Source: CAZSVI01 sp964610205
GTDB taxonomy: Bacteria > Bacillota > Clostridia > DSM-8532
Assembly (NCBI GenBank): GCA_964610205.1
Contig: CAZSVI010000007.1
Coordinates: forward strand, 1-46,127
DNA length: 46,127 bases
Direction: 5' to 3'
Both the position numbers and the translations under genes were made by a program. Under the pieces are notes generated by a model. That model was not told where the DNA came from. It was given only the letters and a program-made list of their open reading frames with translations, and did no database searches. Positions 40,291-46,127 of the stretch are shown piece by piece. The first letter of the stretch is position 1; each line of letters opens with the position of its first letter.

Positions 40291-41460
40291 ATGTTGAATG
40301 TATCAGAGGAACTTGAAGGATATGAACCTATTGATCTGAAAGCAATTGAGAACTATTCGTCCGATTTGTCCGAGAATACTATGGAAGCTATTCATCTATT
40401 CAACAAAGCCCTGGATGATATGCAATCCGGAAGTGAAGATATGGCAATTATTGCGCTGAAAAAGGCAATATCCCTTCATCCGGCTTTTTATGAAGCTATG
40501 AACCTGCTGGGTCTTTGTTATCTTGCCACCGGAAACGATGACAAGGGAAGAGCTGCTTTTAAAAAGGTCATTGAAGCTGACGACAGCAGTATAAAAGCTA
40601 TGCAGTATTTGAACAAACTGGATGTTGCAGGTGAACCGCAGGAAGGGAATACGATAGCTGTCAAAAGGAAAAATTCAAGAAATACTAAAACACAGAAAAA
40701 TACCGGGCTTTTTGGAGCCTGGCTTGCAAAAGGGCTTCAAAGCGAAGATAACAATTTATATGGACTGAAATATATTTTAGGCTTATTAGTCGGCATTCTG
40801 TTAATGGGGTTCATCTGGTATATGGTTCCAACCAATAAGTCCCTGTTATCCTTTGAACGGGTGGAGAACATTGTGAAGAATCCGGAACTTGAAAAACAAA
40901 TAGAGCAGTTAACCGAAAGAACACAAAAACTGGAACAGGATTTGAAGGAACGTAAGGAAGAGAATCTGAAACTGATGGATAGCTTTCAGTCGTATAAGGA
41001 TTGGGTTGCTCGTCTGGATCAGGCCGATAATGAATACAAATCAGGTAAATTCGCACAGAGTGCTGATTTGTTAATGAATAAACAGGGTACAACAATTCCG
41101 GATGATCTTATGGGCAGGCAACAGGAGCTGTGGGATACAGTTCGTATAGCGGCATCTGAACAACTGTACCAGGAGGGAAATAAAATATATAATGGAAACA
41201 CAGCCAATAGTTCTGATGTTTACCGGCAGGCTCTTGAAAAATATGAAAACGCATTAATATTTATTGAGCAGGACAAGGTGTCATATCTTCCGGCTCTCTA
41301 TTACCAGGCGGGAAAAGCTGCCGCCCGCTCCAACGCATTGGAAAGGGCGGTTGAGCTGTTTGAAGCTTTAACCAGGGATTTTACAAATAGCCAGTACAGT
41401 TCATACGCCAATTCGCGCCTTAAGGAGATTGAAAGCGGCCAACCAATTAAGGGGAATTGA
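40291..41460 (+). CDS. TPR and coiled-coil single-pass membrane protein
   Basis: Protein of 389 aa with two tetratricopeptide-like regions around one membrane helix. The N-terminal part (about residues 25-110) has TPR helices such as AIIALKKAISLHPAFYEAMN and LLGLCYLATGNDDKGRAAF. A basic linker follows (KRKNSRNTKTQK), then the membrane helix at about 155-173 and a coiled coil (about 190-235, ELEKQIEQLTERTQKLEQDLK). The C-terminal domain (about 245-385) has more TPR-like helices and probably lies outside the cell. The family is common in clostridia but has no assigned role; scaffold for an envelope complex is a guess. It lies 15 bases after folC. Confidence 0.82.
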   Translation: MLNVSEELEGYEPIDLKAIENYSSDLSENTMEAIHLFNKALDDMQSGSEDMAIIALKKAISLHPAFYEAMNLLGLCYLATGNDDKGRAAFKKVIEADDSSIKAMQYLNKLDVAGEPQEGNTIAVKRKNSRNTKTQKNTGLFGAWLAKGLQSEDNNLYGLKYILGLLVGILLMGFIWYMVPTNKSLLSFERVENIVKNPELEKQIEQLTERTQKLEQDLKERKEENLKLMDSFQSYKDWVARLDQADNEYKSGKFAQSADLLMNKQGTTIPDDLMGRQQELWDTVRIAASEQLYQEGNKIYNGNTANSSDVYRQALEKYENALIFIEQDKVSYLPALYYQAGKAAARSNALERAVELFEALTRDFTNSQYSSYANSRLKEIESGQPIKGN

Positions 41461-41491
41461 TTAACCCATTGTGCAAATTGAAATAGCTCAA
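41461..41491 (+). repeat. Dispersed repeat TTAACCYRTTG family, copy B
   Basis: Begins directly after the stop codon of the TPR gene. The last 14 shared bases, TTGAAATAGCTCAA, are identical to copy A (9149-9180). Confidence 0.5.
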
Positions 41492-41499
41492 GAGTTGTA

Positions 41500-41544
41500 A
41501 TTACAACGACAGGTTTTGTTTTGGCAAAATCATCACACCGTAAT
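41500..41544. repeat. Palindromic repeat with CATCACACCGT, diverged copy 3
   Basis: ATTACAACG at one end faces CGTAAT at the other, and CATCACACCGT is shared with 19653-19663. The inner sequence (GGTTTTG...GGCAAAATC) differs from the other copies. Confidence 0.4.
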
Positions 41545-41549
41545 AAGAA

Positions 41550-41614
41550 CCTTATCACGAAGTGATAAGGCTCAAAGCGGGAGGCAATGGAATATACCGA
41601 TTGCCTTCCGTTTT
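41550..41614 (+). terminator. Hairpin and intrinsic terminator after the TPR gene
   Basis: CCTTATCAC (41550-41558) pairs with GTGATAAGG (41562-41570) around a GAA loop. CGGGAGGCAAT (41578-41588) then pairs with ATTGCCTTCCG (41600-41610), followed by TTTT. It ends transcription ahead of the convergent phosphofructokinase gene. Confidence 0.75.
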
Positions 41615-41643
41615 AGTTTCCTATATCAAAAAATATTCTGAAT

Positions 41644-42894
41644 CTATTTTACGACCGGAACCTTCTTCAGCCTGGCAAAACGGGGAAGCCCTTCTTCCAT
41701 TGGAGGCGAGGATTCACCCTGTATCAGCGGAAGAGCATAGTCAATATAAGCCTGTGTTAAACCGGTTCCTTCTTTGTTTATCCATTCACGCGGTATTTTC
41801 TTTTCAGTATTGGCTACTTCCGATAAATTTACAAGTTTAAATTTGCACTTGTATTCCGTACCCTCGGCACGTTCATAGGCCACCATATGATCGGTGGTTC
41901 CCTCTACGGCATACTGAACTGCTAATTGGCCTGCTTTAAAGGTTTCATCAACATCGTTTTTTGAGGCACAGTGCGCGGCACAACGCTGCAATAAGCTGAA
42001 TTCAATTGAGCGGGTTTTACATTTCAATTCATCCTTCAATTTGCATGCCAGTACCTGAGCGGTTCCGCCTAACTGGGCATGGCCGAAAGAATCCTTCTCT
42101 TTAGCCAGATCGGAACCGTATTCGGATATATATTTGCCATTTTTGTCTCTAATACCTTCTGAAACAGCAATAATTACTTTTCCATTGTTCTTCTCATAAA
42201 CAGCCTTTACCTCGGCAAGGAATTTATTCATATCAAAATCAAGCTCGGGCAGGTATATCAAATCAGGGCCCGCACCCTTATAGGAAGCCAGTGCTGTTGC
42301 GGCTGTGAGCCATCCGGCATTTCTTCCCATAACCTCAAGTACGCATACCATTGGGGTATTATATACACGGGCGTCCAGATATACTTCCATGGTTGAAGTT
42401 GCTATATAACGGGCGGCACTGGCATAACCCGGGCAGTGATCTGTTCTGGCCAAATCATTATCAATAGTTTTTGGAACACCCATTACACGGCATTCATAGC
42501 CGACCTTCTGCATATACTTGCTGACTTTATTACAGGTGTCCATGGAATCGTTTCCGCCATTATAGAAAAAGTAACGGATATCATATTTTTTAAATACTTC
42601 CAGTAACCTCTTGTAGTCGGTATCGTCAACCTCTGCCTTGGACAGCTTGTACCGCACAGAGCCCAGAGCGGAAGAAGGAGTAGTCTTTAGAAGCTCAAGT
42701 TCTCTTGGATCCTCACAGCCCATATCATAAAATTTTTCATCCAGTATCCCCTTAATACCGTTTGCAGCTCCATAAACCTTCGGGATGCAGTCCTGTTTCA
42801 GAGCCTCGGTAAAAACACCGGCAGCGCTTGCGTTAATAACAGAAGTAGGCCCACCGGACTGACCGAATATTGCGTTTCCAATTAATTTCGACAT
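41644..42894 (-). CDS. pfp: 6-phosphofructokinase, probably pyrophosphate-dependent
   Basis: Phosphorylates fructose 6-phosphate in glycolysis; 416 aa. The PFK core shows GQSGGPTSVINASAAGV, the phosphoryl-donor loop YNGGNDSMDT, the catalytic loop PKTIDNDLARTDHCPG, and VMGRNAGWLTA. ATP enzymes have GGDGS and PGTIDND; here Asp fills the donor-loop Gly position and Lys precedes TIDND, both hallmarks of PPi use (as in the clostridial enzymes). The loop Asn (GGND instead of GGDD) is a feature of one PPi-PFK subgroup. AGGAGG sits 6 bases before the ATG. A promoter TTGCGT-17-TATATT is visible on the minus strand upstream (about 42975-42948). The donor should be tested. Confidence 0.9.
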   Translation of the reverse strand: MSKLIGNAIFGQSGGPTSVINASAAGVFTEALKQDCIPKVYGAANGIKGILDEKFYDMGCEDPRELELLKTTPSSALGSVRYKLSKAEVDDTDYKRLLEVFKKYDIRYFFYNGGNDSMDTCNKVSKYMQKVGYECRVMGVPKTIDNDLARTDHCPGYASAARYIATSTMEVYLDARVYNTPMVCVLEVMGRNAGWLTAATALASYKGAGPDLIYLPELDFDMNKFLAEVKAVYEKNNGKVIIAVSEGIRDKNGKYISEYGSDLAKEKDSFGHAQLGGTAQVLACKLKDELKCKTRSIEFSLLQRCAAHCASKNDVDETFKAGQLAVQYAVEGTTDHMVAYERAEGTEYKCKFKLVNLSEVANTEKKIPREWINKEGTGLTQAYIDYALPLIQGESSPPMEEGLPRFARLKKVPVVK

Positions 42895-43084
42895 GTGTAT
42901 CGCCTCCTACAACATTAATCATTCATACCTTTCATGCCAGAAATTAATATATCATAAAGAATCAAGGAACGCAATGGAGTCCGGACAGCTTTACTGGTGA
43001 AGATTGGAAAATTAACAAAACGCTTTCTAAAAATCCATGCCTCTTTTTTATTATTGTATTAATTGTACGGGAAATTAAACCCGG

Positions 43085-43117
43085 TTCTCCTATTGGTCGA
43101 TATACAATATAGGAGAA
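43085..43117. promoter_or_regulatory. Inverted repeat upstream of the receiver/GGDEF-like gene
   Basis: TTCTCCTATTG (43085-43095) faces CAATATAGGAGAA (43105-43117). It lies 31 bases before the ATG and spans an AT-rich -10-like region, so it may be an operator or a leader hairpin. Confidence 0.45.
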
Positions 43118-43148
43118 TAGTGCTTAAAAGTATAGAGAGTGAAGGAAC

Positions 43149-44060
43149 ATGACGGATAAAATTTTAATTTTTATTAAGGATCGGTTTATCAAAGGAACAG
43201 TCCTAAAATATCTTTACGAAAAAAATCTTGAATTTATGGAAGTTCTGGATGAAAATGACCTGTACCTTAAACTGGATATATTTAAGGAAGTCATTCTTTT
43301 TTTTATCATTCAGATAAATCAGGAAACTTACATAGAACAATATGAAATGATGAAGAAGCTGAAAAAGGGGACAGGCATTTTAAGTTTTCCTGTTATGGCC
43401 ATTATACCGGATGGTTCTGTTGAATATGTCGGAGGAGCAAAAAAAGCCGGAATTGAAGATGTAATATTAATTCCTGAAAAGCGGGAATTATTTGGGGAAT
43501 TCTTTATTACCAGGTTTAATAATTTTTTAAAGAAGCTGCCATCCAAACAGAAACATCCTGATCTGGATGAGCTTCGCAGAAATATTTTATCAACGCTGTC
43601 TTCAAATGATGATTTGAAACGCGAGATTAAGAGGGCCGGCAGGGGTAAATATTCCGTATCCTTTGTTATGGGAAGAATTGCCGGTATCCATATAGGTATG
43701 ATACAGGATTTTTATGAAAAGCTGAGGAAGGACCTGCGTGATACGGATAAAATTATAAACTATGATTACCGTACTTTTATTGTTACCTGTCCATTCACTG
43801 TGAAAGAATATTTGGTTGAAGTGGAAAACAAGATCCGCGAAGCCTTCGAAGTCATGTTTAGAGGTTACTCCCAACGGAAAAAACTGGATATGTATGGAGT
43901 AACCTATCCGGAAGATGGAAAATCCCTTGAAAAACTGATTGAGATATTGGAAAAAGGAGTACATGACAGTATTGTAATTTCAAGCATACATGAGCCACTA
44001 AACACCCTCAGTAAGGAGCGTCTTGAGGAATACAAAAAGATGCTGCGACTATACAAATAA
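43149..44060 (+). CDS. Degenerate receiver plus GGDEF-like protein
   Basis: Protein of 303 aa, family uncertain. The N-terminal part (about residues 1-120) has the alternating strand/helix layout of a receiver domain (KILIFIKDRF...VILFFIIQI...FPVMAIIPD...GIEDVILIPEKRELF) but no clear phospho-acceptor Asp at the usual place. The C-terminal part (about 150-290) aligns by eye with diguanylate cyclase folds: YSVSFVMGRIAGIHIG, then LRKDLRDTDKIINYDYRTFIVTCPFT, where YDYRT stands in the place of GGDEF. It would therefore be catalytically dead. GAAGGA precedes the ATG. It is divergent from pfp and convergent with the SpoIIM-like gene. Confidence 0.65.
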   Translation: MTDKILIFIKDRFIKGTVLKYLYEKNLEFMEVLDENDLYLKLDIFKEVILFFIIQINQETYIEQYEMMKKLKKGTGILSFPVMAIIPDGSVEYVGGAKKAGIEDVILIPEKRELFGEFFITRFNNFLKKLPSKQKHPDLDELRRNILSTLSSNDDLKREIKRAGRGKYSVSFVMGRIAGIHIGMIQDFYEKLRKDLRDTDKIINYDYRTFIVTCPFTVKEYLVEVENKIREAFEVMFRGYSQRKKLDMYGVTYPEDGKSLEKLIEILEKGVHDSIVISSIHEPLNTLSKERLEEYKKMLRLYK

Positions 44061-44085
44061 TTGAACAAATAATCAAGCAAACAGC

Positions 44086-44109
44086 TTAACCCGTTGTGCC
44101 GGTTGAAAA
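44086..44109 (+). repeat. Dispersed repeat TTAACCYRTTG family, copy C
   Basis: TTAACCCGTTGTGCCGGTTGAAAA matches copies A and B over the first part, then continues into the hairpin arm described next. Confidence 0.4.
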
Positions 44110-44150
44110 GCAAATCCCTAAGTTATTACTTTTCAGTCACCGGCACAACG
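44092..44150. terminator. Hairpin between convergent genes, overlapping a coding end
   Basis: CGTTGTGCCGGT (44092-44103) pairs with ACCGGCACAACG (44139-44150) and TGAAAAG (44104-44110) with CTTTTCA (44129-44135), leaving a 3-base bulge. ATTTTATCT follows on the plus strand. The stop codon of the minus-strand gene (44126-44128) lies in the loop. Confidence 0.75.
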
Positions 44151-45121
44151 ATTTTATCTAGTGAGAAATTTGCCCTGATTATCTTTCTGAGGGAAAGATA
44201 TATCAACAGAACAATAAACCAGAGAAGCGATATTGCATACTTGTATAAGGGGTTAATCGGAAGGGGTGTTATATATCCTTCGGTGAGACCTGCCAGTACA
44301 AACAGCGGTATGGTTCCAATAAGAAGCAACAATGCTTTTTTGCTGCCCATGGCAAAGGATTTGCGTCTGGAATGAATTCCGGGAAACAGCATGGATCTTG
44401 CTATTATAAGCCCTGCCGCACCACAAACAAAAATACAGAATAATTCAGGGACACCATGAGGCACAATCAATGACCAGAAGGTATAGCTCATTCCGCTGTT
44501 TACCGCTAAAGCCGACAGAGCGCCCATCATCATCCCATTTTGTGCGAGTACATATACCGTACCTGTGCCAAAGGTGATACCAAAAGCAAAAGCAAGGATA
44601 CCCACTTTAATGTTATTCGTAAATATCGCGACCGAAGCAACTGAATAATTAAAATCTGACACAAACTGATTATTATTATTATCTCTTAACGCGTTCACAT
44701 ATTCGGCAGGAACAAAGGAAAGGGCATAGTCTTCCCGGTAAAGAGTAAAAAGAAAGCTGAACAGAAAACCGACAATAAAAATTCCTGTGGATATCATAAA
44801 AAGTTTATATTCTGCTTTCAGCATTCCCGGAAATTCTTGCAGGAAGAACCGTGCAATTCTTTTCACATTGTTTGGTTTTGTTATGTAAATGGTTTGGTGT
44901 GCCCTTGTAACCAGGCTGTTCAGGTATTCGACGGTCGCTGTATTTCCATACCGTGTTCTGGCAACAGAAAGGTGACCGCACACAGTCTGGTAAAGGAATA
45001 AGAGGTGATGCAGCTTGTCAAGGTCGTTAATATTTTTTGCTTTGACCGAAAGGTGTTTCATCGCATCCTCAAGTTCATTCCAGGTATTGTGATGCACGTT
45101 AATAAAGTGAGCCTCATTCAT
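44126..45121 (-). CDS. SpoIIM/DUF95-family membrane protein
   Basis: Membrane protein of 331 aa related to stage II sporulation protein M (COG1300). A soluble helical N-terminal region (about residues 1-95, FINVHHNTWNELEDAM...) precedes about five membrane helices (about 115-140, 170-205, 215-240, 260-285, 295-320). The family landmark is FTNNIKVGILAFAFGITFGTGT...QNGMMMGA, with LIVPHGVPELFCIFVCGAAGL. ATG 45121 is chosen with AAGGAG 12 bases upstream. Its last codons (VPVTEK) form part of the terminator hairpin arm. It is divergent from an RDD gene, a pairing often seen with MoxR-type ATPase and DUF58 genes, which would lie beyond this window. Confidence 0.85.
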   Translation of the reverse strand: MNEAHFINVHHNTWNELEDAMKHLSVKAKNINDLDKLHHLLFLYQTVCGHLSVARTRYGNTATVEYLNSLVTRAHQTIYITKPNNVKRIARFFLQEFPGMLKAEYKLFMISTGIFIVGFLFSFLFTLYREDYALSFVPAEYVNALRDNNNNQFVSDFNYSVASVAIFTNNIKVGILAFAFGITFGTGTVYVLAQNGMMMGALSALAVNSGMSYTFWSLIVPHGVPELFCIFVCGAAGLIIARSMLFPGIHSRRKSFAMGSKKALLLLIGTIPLFVLAGLTEGYITPLPINPLYKYAISLLWFIVLLIYLSLRKIIRANFSLDKIVVPVTEK

Positions 45122-45266
45122 TTTATACTTGGTCTCCTTATAATTTTGCTTCAATTCAATAAAGTATATTTTATCAAATTGAAATATCTGATACAATGTT
45201 TTTAAACAACTTCTAATGATATAGTAAATGAATACCCCTTAATAGAAGCAGAGGGAGTAGAAGCAT

Positions 45267-46007
45267 ATGCAGAATATTATACACATTCGGACACCTGAGA
45301 ACGTAACATTGGAATTTGAACTTGCGGGAGTGGGTTCCAGAGGCGTTGCCGTTGCGATTGATATAATGATACAAAATATAGTAATGCTTACAATAGGCTT
45401 GATTATTGTGTTTGTTAACGGAGAGCTGAATGCGGATATAATGTTTATTGAAGAGAATACATTATATATTGTTATTGGTCTGCTTTTGGTTTTCATTATT
45501 CAGTTTGGATATTTTCTTATTTTTGAATACTTTATGAAGGGGGAGACTCCCGGTAAAAAATTGGTTGGACTAAAGGTAATGATGGCCAATGGTGAACCGC
45601 TTTCCTTTATAGCTTCATTAATCAGGAACTTTATCCGCCTTGCCGATATGCTGCCGGGTATATACGGTATCGGTATATTTTCCGCTGTTTTTTCCAAGCG
45701 CTATATGAGAGTGGGAGATCTGGCGGCAAACACGGTTGTTGTAAAAAACAAAAACAGAAGCTTTTATAAATCAGCTGTTCATGTGCAGGAGCCACTGAAA
45801 ATTAATATCTCACAAAAGGAAGAATCCCTGTTGAGAGAATACCGGGATAGATGCGGAAATCCCAAAAATCCTTTAGTCCCCGAGGTTTTGACTGTTCAGT
45901 TATACCATCATTTTTACAATAAAATAGGCCTGGTTCCGAATCTCCCGGATTATTTTTCACCGAAAGCATATATTGATAAACTATTGGAGCATTTGAAGAT
46001 CGGATAG
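45267..46007 (+). CDS. RDD-family membrane protein
   Basis: Membrane protein of 246 aa with the RDD domain. About three membrane helices (about residues 30-50, 68-92 and 125-145) are seen. The family residues appear in LAGVGSRGVAVAIDIMIQN (Arg and Asp), the loop MKGETPGKKLVGLKVM, RNFIRLADMLPG, and YMRVGDLAANTVVVK. A cytosolic tail of about 80 residues follows. GGGAG lies 11 bases before the ATG. The transport or scaffold role of RDD proteins is not settled. The divergent SpoIIM-like gene 145 bp away is its usual companion. Confidence 0.88.
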   Translation: MQNIIHIRTPENVTLEFELAGVGSRGVAVAIDIMIQNIVMLTIGLIIVFVNGELNADIMFIEENTLYIVIGLLLVFIIQFGYFLIFEYFMKGETPGKKLVGLKVMMANGEPLSFIASLIRNFIRLADMLPGIYGIGIFSAVFSKRYMRVGDLAANTVVVKNKNRSFYKSAVHVQEPLKINISQKEESLLREYRDRCGNPKNPLVPEVLTVQLYHHFYNKIGLVPNLPDYFSPKAYIDKLLEHLKIG

Positions 46008-46088
46008 TGAGTTACATTTAAAACTTCGTATACAGGTTTTACCGGTTTAGAACATTTTGACGGTTTATGTGTTTATATAATTCCTCTA

Positions 46089-46117
46089 AAAAAGTTTGTT
46101 TTTTTTGCAAACTTTTT
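46089..46117 (+). terminator. Terminator-like inverted repeat at window end
   Basis: AAAAAGTTTG (46089-46098) pairs with CAAACTTTTT (46108-46117) with a T-rich loop; the second arm itself supplies the T-run. It follows the RDD gene by 81 bases. Confidence 0.65.
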
Positions 46118-46127
46118 CGCTCTAAGC

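Overview
The window looks like chromosome of a low-to-moderate GC, spore-forming member of class Clostridia. The evidence is AAGGAGG-type ribosome binding sites with ATG, GTG and TTG starts, a T-box leader on hisS-aspS, a PolC-type replicative polymerase, a YerC-SecA pair, a CotH-family kinase, a SpoIIM-like membrane protein and a PPi-type phosphofructokinase. A cellulolytic or saccharolytic clostridium (cluster III-like) would fit, but the species cannot be read from the sequence. No rRNA, tRNA, CRISPR array, prophage or intact transposase gene was seen.

Layout. Positions 1-4870 hold housekeeping genes: the 3' part of folD, a T-box leader, hisS, aspS and a signal peptidase I gene that ends inside a 21-bp hairpin. 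Positions 4873-9096 (minus strand) hold a MarR-regulated heterodimeric ABC exporter with one degenerate ATP site. Positions 9273-14747 hold a two-component system divergent from a VTC-domain / DUF4956 / secreted CotH-kinase operon, a recurring but poorly understood combination. Then come a CBM9-like protein (minus strand), a PolC that lacks its usual proofreading exonuclease insert, a 154-bp MITE-like element and a secreted HExxH protein.

Positions 22764-31165 are a compact [NiFe]-hydrogenase locus: maturation protease, a HypA-like protein without the zinc domain, HypF, HypC, HypD, HypE, a cytochrome-b5-like protein, then small and large subunits. The small subunit has Leu in place of one proximal-cluster Cys and has no Tat signal. 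HypB is absent. The small subunit is preceded by a roughly 135-nt sequence with several nested helices, a candidate structured leader RNA. Directly after the locus comes a probable NiCo riboswitch in front of a cation-diffusion-facilitator exporter, so nickel enzyme maturation and Ni/Co export lie side by side.

Positions 32571-35701 hold a LacI-family regulator and an L-fucose isomerase that share a TGCAA-type operator. Positions 35742-41614 hold yerC, secA, folC and a TPR membrane protein. Positions 41644-46127 hold a PPi-type phosphofructokinase, a degenerate receiver/GGDEF-like protein, and divergent SpoIIM-like and RDD membrane proteins.

Several families of short dispersed repeats recur between genes: a MITE with TTGAACAAA ends, a TTAACCYRTTG repeat, an ACGGAAGCAATTGC palindromic repeat and a CGCAAGCGCT repeat. 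The strongest candidates for new biology are the altered hydrogenase with its unusual HypA-like protein and leader, the VTC/DUF4956/CotH module, and the exonuclease-less PolC.
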